A stretch of 7,565 bases of DNA, taken from the NCBI GenBank assembly GCA_021795795.1, contig JAJYPA010000405.1, positions 1-7,565 on the forward strand, written 5' to 3'. A program made the position numbers and the translations under genes. Source of the stretch: Pseudomonadota bacterium (GTDB taxonomy: Bacteria; Pseudomonadota; Gammaproteobacteria; Halothiobacillales; Halothiobacillaceae). Below, in pieces: positions 1-6,018 of the stretch (positions within the stretch are counted from its first letter, which is position 1; the number at the start of each line of letters is the position of its first letter). The notes beneath the pieces are model-generated. The model did no database searches, was not told where the DNA came from, and saw only the letters and a list, made by a program, of their open reading frames with translations.

Positions 1-82
1 TTTTTAGAAGAAAATTCAATGATGAGGAGTTACAGTATACAACCCCATCACCGTCCAGGCTTGCCATAAATGCACTAACCGT
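1..82. other. Unassigned sequence left of the IS110 remnant
   Basis: I recognise nothing here. The transposase frame that follows is open back to a TGA at 23-25, but the residues it encodes before about 110 do not look like the matching part of an IS110 transposase. The left breakpoint of the IS110 remnant is therefore probably inside or just after this stretch. It may belong to a sequence continuing beyond the window edge. Confidence 0.3.
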
Positions 83-532
83 TTGATTAGCATGGTTGCC
101 CAGCATACAACTATGTTTCAGTCATACACCGATCTCAAAAGCCAAAAGGAGCTGCTATCCAGCATCCCAGGAATTGGTGACAATACCGCCGCCACCTTGC
201 TCGCCTTCCTCAGCCCCGTAGAACGATTTCGCTCAGCAAAGCAGGTCGTTGCTTATGCTGGCCTCAATCCCCGTATACGACAATCTGGCCAGTGGGCGGG
301 AAAGAGCCCCATCGCGAAAACAGGAAATGCTCTGCTGCGCAAGGCCCTGTATTTGCCGGCAGTGGTGGCGAAACACCATAACCCAATCATCGCAGCCTTT
401 TGCGACAGGCTACTGGCCAGAGGTAAGCGTCCTATGCAGGTGGTCGTTGCGGCTATGCGTAGGCTTCTGCATCTAGTTTTTGGTGTCCTGAAGTCTGGAA
501 AGCCATTCGACCCCGAATTTGGGCTTGCATAG
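83..532 (+). pseudogene. IS110-family transposase, C-terminal fragment
   Basis: This is the C-terminal (Transposase_20) half of an IS110/IS116/IS902-family transposase, the DEDD/serine recombinases guided by a bridge RNA in IS621-type elements. Seen directly: the helix-hairpin-helix stretch SIPGIGDNTAATLLAF at residues 27-42, followed by the family pattern AYAGLNPRIRQSG (residues 57-69), then GKSPIAKTGNALLRKALY. S68 in RQSG sits where the catalytic serine is placed in this family (inference). An intact protein is usually 300-400 aa. Here only about 149 codons remain from a TTG at 83, and the whole N-terminal RuvC-like DEDD domain is missing, so the element cannot transpose by itself. Real homology probably begins near 110-125. 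The frame stops at 530-532. A short family-like tail, IAQDGI, can be read in another frame at 534-554, suggesting a small indel at the end of the gene. Confidence 0.85.
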
Positions 533-599
533 TATCGCTCAAGACGGTATCTGAAAGCAGACGTTGGCTTGGGTTGCGTCATCCGATCGCCATCAGTGC

Positions 600-719
600 T
601 ACTTTTCAACAGCTTTCTCCAATCCGCCAAGGCCAAAGCCCGCGGCTATCGCCCACAAGAACTTCATCAACATCGCCTACCTGATCCTCGGCAAGCTGGG
701 TCTCGGGCTACCCACATGA
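600..719 (+). pseudogene. ISL3-family transposase, frameshifted C-terminal remnant
   Basis: About 38 codons match the tail of ISL3-family (DDE) transposases. One frame reads NSFLQSAKAKARGYR (about 614-658). The reading then continues in the next frame as HKNFINIAYLILGKL and GLGLPT, ending at a TGA at 717-719. In intact relatives these segments are continuous (a KAKARGYR core, then NFINxxYL and GKL), so one base has been gained or two lost near 658-660. The rest of the transposase, including all three catalytic acidic residues, is gone. The left limit is about 600; the break may be where the adjacent IS110 tail joined it. The fragment is convergent with the ZorB-like gene. The assignment rests on recalled family motifs, not on a search. 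Confidence 0.65.
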
Positions 720-733
720 AACGTCGAGGAGCC
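720..733 (+). repeat. Probable ISL3-type terminal inverted repeat (right end)
   Basis: Directly after the transposase stop, the sequence runs to ...GAGGAGCC at 726-733. On the opposite strand this begins GGCTCCTCGACG, which resembles the GGCTCTTC-type start of ISL3-family inverted repeats. It is placed where the right end should be, a few bases beyond the transposase stop. No matching left end is present in the window. Base 734 would then be the first non-IS base, and 734-741 would be one copy of the 8-bp target duplication expected for this family (inference). Confidence 0.45.
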
Positions 734-752
734 GTTACCTCTTTGATAGAGG

Positions 753-1400
753 TCAAGATCTACCTGTTATGAGAAATCGAACATTTACCCTGCGATTGGC
801 TCCATTAGCAGGAGATAATCCTGGTAATGGCTTGCTATCACCGTACGCAGCGACTACAACTCTTTTTATATATAATGAACTTTCATGGTTTTTTACTAAC
901 AAATGCCTTACCGCATTAGCCCTCGCAGCAGAAAGTGTAATATTGTCATCATAAACTGCACAATATTTTTTGATATTAGTGACCGGGGCACCAATAGGGG
1001 TATTGTTTGTGAAGCCTTGAACCATAACGGTAGAAAACTCATTTCTTTGTAAGAATTTAATGATATAAGGGCGCATTTGATTTAGGGTAGTCACAACATT
1101 TGGGGTTAGGCAAGCGCTACCATTCGCGAAAACACCGTCTGTAAATGTCATAGTAGATGTATCGCGATATATTTTCACCGCTTTAGAAAGGCCATTATGC
1201 TGCACGACCTTGGATAAGGAGTCCATGACAACATTAATTTGGGATTTCGATTTATCATGCAACATCATTTCAGTCTTTTTTAATTGCTCCTCTTCTGTAT
1301 CTTTAATGATGACGGAAAAAACTAAAAAAAGAATGACAACCCCAACCATTCCGGACATGAGATCTGATATAACTATCCATTCGTGTGTTTTTGTACTCAT
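753..1400 (-). CDS. ZorB-like motor protein (MotB N-terminus, OmpA-like domain)
   Basis: A 215-aa inner-membrane protein, the likely peptidoglycan-anchored subunit of a ZorA/ZorB ion-driven motor. Residues 8-32 (WIVISDLMSGMVGVVILF...) form one transmembrane helix carrying D13 in the ISDLMSG motif, the position of the ion-carrying aspartate of MotB/ZorB. Residues 33-85 are a linker and 86-212 an OmpA/MotB C-terminal domain, with FANGSACLTP, then LSAARANAV (R160 equals the conserved peptidoglycan-binding arginine), then YGDSKPLPG and NRRVNVRF. The usual GHTD motif is GFTN here (129-132), so the second ligand residue, Asp, is Asn. Length is normal for ZorB. The ATG at 1400 is chosen because MSTKTHEW is the usual start next to the helix. 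It has GAGG 5 nt upstream and lies 1 nt after the ZorA-like stop, so translation is probably coupled. An upstream extension to 1487 would lie inside that gene. It is last in the operon. Confidence 0.88.
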   Translation of the reverse strand: MSTKTHEWIVISDLMSGMVGVVILFLVFSVIIKDTEEEQLKKTEMMLHDKSKSQINVVMDSLSKVVQHNGLSKAVKIYRDTSTMTFTDGVFANGSACLTPNVVTTLNQMRPYIIKFLQRNEFSTVMVQGFTNNTPIGAPVTNIKKYCAVYDDNITLSAARANAVRHLLVKNHESSLYIKRVVVAAYGDSKPLPGLSPANGANRRVNVRFLITGRS

Positions 1401-1401
1401 C

Positions 1402-2808
1402 TTAACCTCGAGTACTATTGGTGGAGTCATTCTCCGATATTTTAGAAGTTCCCGCAATAGTAAACAAAAAATCCTGCAAAGTGTCATTTTGGGTTTGAGT
1501 TAATTCTACCAACTTAGATGAGTTTTCTGGTAACCCTTCGAGAGAGTGAAGTTTGTGACCTATACTTTCCATTCTCTGCCCGGCATCAGAAACAGATCGT
1601 AGGCCATGAGTAATATCGTTTGATAACTTATTAATAAGATTAACCATAGATTCAACACTATCATTCAGTGTAGTGCTCATGAGAGTGAATTCCGCAGATG
1701 CATTTTCCTGGATTCTGAGAGAACGTTGAATAGAGTTCTCAACCCCTTTCATACTTTCAGACATGTTAGTAGAAAGATGCGTTAGAGCAGCAGAAATATC
1801 TATTGTTGCATCCACAAGCATCTTAGAGCCACGTTCTAAAGTGCGTGAAGCGTCGGAACTCATCTTGTTAACCGCACTAGAAAGTGTCTCGGAAACATCT
1901 TCTAGCACTGAAGTAAACTGTCTACTAAATTCGTCGACTGCGTTCTTCAAATCAGCGGCGGCGATACCAACTTTCCCAGAACTGTCAGCCATCTGCAAAG
2001 ATGCCTTTGATATCCCAGAGATTATTCCAGACAATCCTTTATTTAATTCAAGAATGGAATTCCCAGATATTTCAACGACTGATGTTATTTTGCTTAAATA
2101 GTTAGAGGTGGTTTCTTTTTTTCTTATTTCAATCTCCTCCATTTTGAGCGCAAGGTGACGAATTTCTGAAGCATTACTATGACGGAGTTTCTCCAATTCA
2201 TCAATAAAACTCGTTTGCAAACCGACAATTATTTGCAACAGAGATGACATGTCAGCGGCTCTGCTTTCTTGCTCCAATGTGCGCTTCTTATCCATTTCCT
2301 CCTTAGTCTTTTTTATAGCCCACTGTAGTCGGTGTTCGTCATACCTGCTAATACCACTAGCCCAGACACGAAGGACTAGGAACGCGATAATACCCCAAGT
2401 AGAAGTCTTGAATTTTGCGCCAAGTCCTTGCAACAGCCCCAGCAGATTAGTCATGGTATGTAGAGCATCTAATGACGCAGTACCATTGGGCTGCGTTAAA
2501 AGTTTAGATGCATAGTCAAGCGCTATACCGAGATTTATAAATGTACCAAGAAGTCCGACCACAAGAAGGATTCCGGGCATAATGTCAGCCACGCGTTCTG
2601 CCCAGGTCATTACAGCCTGGGAAATGTCTTCGACACTCCCATGTTCGACGTCCAGCGAACTTTTAACCCAGCGAGCCGCCCAATTTTCCTTACGCGCAAC
2701 GATCGTTGTCGAGGCAATTGTGAAAATTGTTAGGACCGAAATAATACTGAAAAAAATAATCTCGATGCCAACATCTTGAGGAAGCAAAAACTGTATAACT
2801 GGATTCAT
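1402..2808 (-). CDS. ZorA-like MotA/TolQ/ExbB proton-channel protein with long tail
   Basis: A 468-aa integral membrane protein, the probable stator ring subunit (five copies to two ZorB in Zorya). Transmembrane helices are visible at about 14-36, 78-98 and 135-152. The second holds the family signature PGILLVVGLLGTFINLGIAL (78-97). The third starts with KTSTWG (134-139), where ExbB/MotA/ZorA proteins carry channel threonines. Residues from about 155 to 468 form a long, Ser/Ala/Leu-rich helical tail rich in 7-residue periodicity, like ZorA tails and methyl-accepting receptors. In Zorya the tail projects into the cytoplasm and relays the signal to effectors. The tail is shorter than that of type I ZorA (about 730 aa in total, from memory) and closer to type II size. 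The ATG at 2806-2808 overlaps the upstream stop (TAATG), and a strong GGAGGT lies 9 nt before it, inside the previous gene. Confidence 0.88.
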   Translation of the reverse strand: MNPVIQFLLPQDVGIEIIFFSIISVLTIFTIASTTIVARKENWAARWVKSSLDVEHGSVEDISQAVMTWAERVADIMPGILLVVGLLGTFINLGIALDYASKLLTQPNGTASLDALHTMTNLLGLLQGLGAKFKTSTWGIIAFLVLRVWASGISRYDEHRLQWAIKKTKEEMDKKRTLEQESRAADMSSLLQIIVGLQTSFIDELEKLRHSNASEIRHLALKMEEIEIRKKETTSNYLSKITSVVEISGNSILELNKGLSGIISGISKASLQMADSSGKVGIAAADLKNAVDEFSRQFTSVLEDVSETLSSAVNKMSSDASRTLERGSKMLVDATIDISAALTHLSTNMSESMKGVENSIQRSLRIQENASAEFTLMSTTLNDSVESMVNLINKLSNDITHGLRSVSDAGQRMESIGHKLHSLEGLPENSSKLVELTQTQNDTLQDFLFTIAGTSKISENDSTNSTRG

Positions 2809-4103
2809 TACGCTGTTACCTCCATAATTCTCTTCATCCTATTCGACGCTTCTTCTTTGAATATATTAGAATAGTCTGTCAGCAGCATTTGCTCACTATC
2901 AGTTAAATATTCGAAAGGTTTATTATTCTGAGCGCAAGAAATAAGTATTTCACCAACCTTGGCGCCTTTTTCTAGTAAATATGTCCGACCCTCATTTTCC
3001 AGCTGATCTGGATCTTTTTCGAGAAGTTGCAGAAAGCCTTCCGCTGCACCAACGTAAGTATCAAGGTCCCGACGCTCGGTTTCGGCCGACTGAAGCCTAC
3101 CCTCAATCTCGGGAATTTTTTTATTCAAATCTAACAATTGCTCATGTTCAGTTGCATCTAAGCCGCCTTCTTGAATTCTTTCTGATATCTGTAGTCTTTT
3201 CCTTTGTGTTTTTAGGGCGGCCAATTCCGCCGAAATATTTTTCCAGTTTTGTTGTGACACTTCAGCCTTTTTATTCCACGATGCAATCAGTTCTTCAAAG
3301 ATAAACGGAGCGAGCTTAGTCTTATAGCGAGCCATAAGAAGCCTATCAAGTCGTTGTGCAGCTTCGTTACTCAATTTTGGGTCGGCCTTTATTAGATCTG
3401 AAGCGATGCGCACGATAAATATATCATCAGCACTTAAATCGTCTACAGTCTTTGCTTCATTAAATCTTTTCTCTGATAACACGAGTAACTTTTGTGTCGC
3501 CCGGAGTCTTAGATAATGTGTGAAGTCTATAACGCTTCCTTCGTTAATTGTCGTGCTTACTAGCGTACTGGAAATTCTATAGTCATTTATTAAGGATGCG
3601 AATGCAATTGCATTCTGCATTTCTGGATTAGGGGTTTCTCTCTCGGCAAATTGCAAAGATTCTTGATGCATTTGCGCTTCTTTTAATTCTTCTTTAGTAT
3701 ATTCTTCTACGGATTGTGCTCCTTTTTGACCCCTATATGTTTTGGCCGCGTGTATCGCCCACTCGATAGCCTTGTTGATTTTTTGCATTATTGGCGAGCT
3801 GTCAATAGTCTTCAGGAATTCAATACCTTTATCTAATATGTGTAATGCGCCACTAAGCCAAGGCCATGTCGTTTCGGTAGCTTTTGCTGCCGCTCGCACG
3901 GCGAGCTGTATATGTTTCAAGAACGGCTTTACGGTCTTCCACATGTCCTTTACTTTTCCTACAAAGTTTTCTGCTTTCTCCGCCATCCAATTTAGTGCAC
4001 GTGAGCCCATTTCCTTTGCTGAATTCCATGCGGATGAAACAGCCCTACCAACTGCACTGCCAGCAGAAGAAATGAAGCCGACAATAGATGATAAAAAACC
4101 CAT
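2808..4103 (-). CDS. Unrecognised helical/coiled-coil protein of the motor operon
   Basis: A 431-aa protein I do not recognise. The first 75 residues (MGFLSSIVGFISSAGSAVGR onward) are small-residue-rich, weakly hydrophobic and amphipathic with no signal peptide, reminiscent of membrane-active or tape-measure-like helices. A Trp-containing hydrophobic stretch follows at 79-120. The middle (140-270) is predicted helical, and 271-350 is a charged, coiled-coil-like segment (ELAALKTQRKRLQISERI). The remainder is also helical. There are no nuclease, helicase or zinc motifs, and only one cysteine (C390). It shows no resemblance I can see to ZorC (EH-signature protein). The start at 4103 has a perfect AAGGAG 7 nt upstream. 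The gene lies 20 nt after the AAA+ gene and overlaps the ZorA-like start by one base. Its position suggests a partner of the AAA+ ATPase, a link to the motor tail, or the effector. Confidence 0.85.
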   Translation of the reverse strand: MGFLSSIVGFISSAGSAVGRAVSSAWNSAKEMGSRALNWMAEKAENFVGKVKDMWKTVKPFLKHIQLAVRAAAKATETTWPWLSGALHILDKGIEFLKTIDSSPIMQKINKAIEWAIHAAKTYRGQKGAQSVEEYTKEELKEAQMHQESLQFAERETPNPEMQNAIAFASLINDYRISSTLVSTTINEGSVIDFTHYLRLRATQKLLVLSEKRFNEAKTVDDLSADDIFIVRIASDLIKADPKLSNEAAQRLDRLLMARYKTKLAPFIFEELIASWNKKAEVSQQNWKNISAELAALKTQRKRLQISERIQEGGLDATEHEQLLDLNKKIPEIEGRLQSAETERRDLDTYVGAAEGFLQLLEKDPDQLENEGRTYLLEKGAKVGEILISCAQNNKPFEYLTDSEQMLLTDYSNIFKEEASNRMKRIMEVTA

Positions 4104-4123
4104 TTAATAACTCCTTGCTCAAA

Positions 4124-5026
4124 TTATTTGGCTAAGCCAAGCAGTTTTCTGCTTGTTTCGATTTCATTGTCAGAACCGTTCAAACCAGCCCGTACTCCGA
4201 CGTTGTCTTTCCCTTTCTTAATTTCTTCTATTGCAACACATATATCCTCCATTAATACGACTGGATTCTCTCGGTTTCGTATAAATGCTTTCGGCAGCGC
4301 CATTCGTATGGCATTTCTGATGTCTCGGCCTGACAAATTATCGGCAGCATTAGCACAGTTATCGATAATCATGGACCTGTCTTCATGTAAAGGGATATTA
4401 GAAACAAGGAATTTATCAAGTAGTTTTTTCCTTGCGCCTATATCTGGTAACTTAAATTCAATATGGTATCGTATCCGGCTAACAAAAGCGGGATCATAAT
4501 TCTTAGCAAAGTTAGTTGCAAAAATTACTATACCTTCATGACTTTCGAGCTCAATAAGGAGGGTTGAGCGCATTGCATTTATTTCATTATCAATACCCTG
4601 AGTTACTGATGATAACCGTGAGCCAAGAAGTGTGTCTGCTTCATCGAAGAATAGGATTGCCCCCTCTTCACGAGCCAATCGAAATGCGTGGCAGATATTC
4701 TTTGCTGTTTCACCAACAAACTTGCTCTCTAGCTCTGATATACCTATGTGTATATATGAAAGCACCATCGTTCCGGCAAGCGCCTCTGCGGCAAAAGTTT
4801 TGCCCGTACCCGGTTGTCCGTAGAGGTTGATAATCATATTTCTACCTGCAGGATCTACCTCTTTGAAACCCCAGTCAGTATATATAATTTTATGATATTT
4901 GAGTGCGGCTAGCACCTCATCAAATTGGATACGCGTATCCTCAGGCAGGATAACGTCCTCGTTCAATTTCACTCTTGGCGTTCTTACTCGAGCCGATAGC
5001 TCCTCGGAGTTTGTTTCATTGGTCAT
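4124..5026 (-). CDS. Classic-clade AAA+ ATPase (Cdc48/FtsH/SpoVK-like)
   Basis: A 300-aa cytoplasmic ATPase with a single AAA+ domain and no transmembrane or protease segment. Visible motifs, in order: Walker A GQPGTGKT (70-77); pore loop 1 SKFVGET (101-107), typical of ring-shaped threading ATPases of the classic clade; Walker B ILFFDEAD (124-131) with D128/E129; sensor 1 ATN (170-172); arginine fingers around SRIR (183-186); sensor 2 LSGRDIRNAI (231-240). All key residues are present, so it should be active. The likely role is remodelling or threading a protein partner, probably the 431-aa protein or the motor tail (inference). A GTG at 5047 would add 7 residues, but only the ATG at 5026 has a Shine-Dalgarno (GAGGA, 7 nt away). 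It is the first gene of the AT-rich motor operon, 89 nt after the zinc-ribbon gene. Confidence 0.92.
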   Translation of the reverse strand: MTNETNSEELSARVRTPRVKLNEDVILPEDTRIQFDEVLAALKYHKIIYTDWGFKEVDPAGRNMIINLYGQPGTGKTFAAEALAGTMVLSYIHIGISELESKFVGETAKNICHAFRLAREEGAILFFDEADTLLGSRLSSVTQGIDNEINAMRSTLLIELESHEGIVIFATNFAKNYDPAFVSRIRYHIEFKLPDIGARKKLLDKFLVSNIPLHEDRSMIIDNCANAADNLSGRDIRNAIRMALPKAFIRNRENPVVLMEDICVAIEEIKKGKDNVGVRAGLNGSDNEIETSRKLLGLAK

Positions 5027-5033
5027 ATGACGT

Positions 5034-5038
5034 TCCTC
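5034..5038 (-). promoter_or_regulatory. Ribosome binding site deciding the AAA+ start
   Basis: The minus-strand GAGGA lies 7 nt before the ATG at 5026. The in-frame GTG at 5047 has no comparable site upstream, so the shorter 300-aa product is preferred. Confidence 0.7.
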
Positions 5039-5115
5039 GCTCTGCACGATGTTTTGGCGCGGACATGTTGATGTACGCTCGCTGCACTAATTACTAATTT
5101 CCGCTGTCTTCCCTG

Positions 5116-5310
5116 TTAATCTGTGCGTCGGCTGTCAATTTTCATGCCGCCAACACCGGCGCGACATTCACTATCTAGTGGAAAGTAGCCACATTCCGGG
5201 CACGGAATATCCTCCGGCTTTCCCAACATAGCATCCGAGTTTGGGCGAACCGTCCCGCGCCAATGGCATTTTGGGCACTCAAGGCGTATTGGTTTGGGAC
5301 GGATCGGCAT
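5116..5310 (-). CDS. Small zinc-ribbon protein, 64 aa
   Basis: Begins MPIRPKPIRLECPKCHWRGT and holds two CxxC knuckles, CPKC (C12, C15) and CPEC (C37, C40), 21 residues apart. This is the layout of a rubredoxin-like or zinc-ribbon fold binding one Zn ion, with a spare C49. Specific function is unknown; such small ribbons often act as nucleic-acid- or protein-binding adaptors. The start at 5310 is well supported: a TAGGAG Shine-Dalgarno sits 7 nt upstream, and its TAG is the stop codon of the preceding 209-aa gene, so the two are translationally coupled (10 nt between genes). A longer reading of this frame up to 5649 is only a shadow of that gene. GC-rich, unlike the genes downstream. Confidence 0.75.
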   Translation of the reverse strand: MPIRPKPIRLECPKCHWRGTVRPNSDAMLGKPEDIPCPECGYFPLDSECRAGVGGMKIDSRRTD

Positions 5311-5320
5311 TAGCGTTCTC

Positions 5321-5950
5321 CTACAGCTTTGTCGGCGCAAGGTTGTACGACTGGAGACATCGCGGCATCCAGAGCGCGACCATAGTCGAGCCGGAGTTGC
5401 TGCAGCATGCTTCCGCCATCTTGGTGATGGTTGCCTCAAGCGCATTGCGCTCTCGATCGAAAGCCTCGCAGAGCGCTCGACCGTCGGCCATCCATTCCTG
5501 CTCCATGTCCTCGACATCGTGGGTGATAGCACGAAACAGCTGGGTAACCGCCGTGGGCTTGGCCTTGCGAAATATGCGATCGAGATGTGGCTTGATCTGA
5601 GGTAGCAGTCGCACGCTCTTGCGCAAGCTGTCGAGAGCCTGTCGGTCACTGTCCAATATCCAGCTTTCGTTCAGTAGGTTCTTCAACTGATCACTACGCC
5701 GCCGAAGTTCTTGGAGCAGTTGCTGTTCTACCCCCTCCTCAAAGGCCCGTGAGGCATCCATCAGCAGGGTGCGCTGAAAATCTTCCGCGATGTCTGGCAT
5801 GAAGCCGGTCTCTGCCTGTTTGCGAATTGCCGCTTCGAGACAATCGGGTACATACTCCCCTACCGAACGGGCCATAGCTGGGATATCGGTCGATATGCGG
5901 CTCACCCAGGTTTGTTCCGCCGCCATCGTTTGTGTCCAGTCTGTAGTCAT
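5321..5950 (-). CDS. Unrecognised helical protein, 209 aa
   Basis: I do not recognise this protein. It is soluble, with no signal peptide or membrane segment, and is almost entirely predicted alpha-helix, with charged heptad-like stretches at 66-115 (EEGVEQQLLQELRRRSDQLK) and 120-180. Cysteines at 37, 161, 182, 183 and 198 show no clear metal-binding pattern. It lies between the WYL regulator (68 nt after its stop) and the zinc-ribbon gene, which its stop codon helps to initiate, so it is part of the same transcription unit. The start is set at 5950 because a consensus GGAGGT lies 8 nt upstream. The open frame extends further to 6190, but that part overlaps the WYL gene in another frame and has shadow-like Arg/Pro-rich composition. 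The last 25 residues look less ordered. Confidence 0.72.
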   Translation of the reverse strand: MTTDWTQTMAAEQTWVSRISTDIPAMARSVGEYVPDCLEAAIRKQAETGFMPDIAEDFQRTLLMDASRAFEEGVEQQLLQELRRRSDQLKNLLNESWILDSDRQALDSLRKSVRLLPQIKPHLDRIFRKAKPTAVTQLFRAITHDVEDMEQEWMADGRALCEAFDRERNALEATITKMAEACCSNSGSTMVALWMPRCLQSYNLAPTKL

Positions 5951-5958
5951 TGCTGCGC

Positions 5959-5964
5959 ACCTCC
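5959..5964 (-). promoter_or_regulatory. Ribosome binding site deciding the 209-aa start
   Basis: A minus-strand GGAGGT stands 8 nt before the ATG at 5950. It rules out the much longer open frame that begins at 6190 inside the WYL gene. Confidence 0.7.
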
Positions 5965-6018
5965 ATGTTGATCCACGAAAGTGAGCATAGTCGGTATGTG
6001 CGCCAGAATACGTCACAT

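Noticed and set aside
253..636. 127-aa minus-strand open frame opposite the IS110 fragment
   Set aside because: Antisense shadow of clear transposase coding sequence, with no recognisable motif.
737..753. Small inverted repeat ACCTCT-TTGAT-AGAGGT at the end of the ZorB-like gene as an operon terminator
   Set aside because: The stem is only 6 bp, it includes the last base of the stop codon, and no T-run follows on the minus strand. It also runs across the supposed target duplication next to the IS end.
569..772. Open frame of 67 codons on the plus strand
   Set aside because: Only its middle matches an ISL3 transposase tail, and after a frameshift the true reading leaves this frame. The last third is read-through into the end of the ZorB-like gene.
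1401..1487. Longer N-terminus for the ZorB-like protein starting at 1487
   Set aside because: It would overlap the end of the ZorA-like gene by 86 bases and add 29 residues before the usual MotB/ZorB start. The ATG at 1400 has its own GAGG.
5241..5605. Plus-strand open frames of 103-119 aa
   Set aside because: Antisense shadows of the 209-aa and zinc-ribbon genes, caused by their high GC content.
5116..5649. 177-aa open frame containing the zinc ribbon
   Set aside because: Everything before 5310 overlaps the 209-aa gene in another frame and has Arg/Ser-rich shadow composition. A strong Shine-Dalgarno supports the start at 5310.
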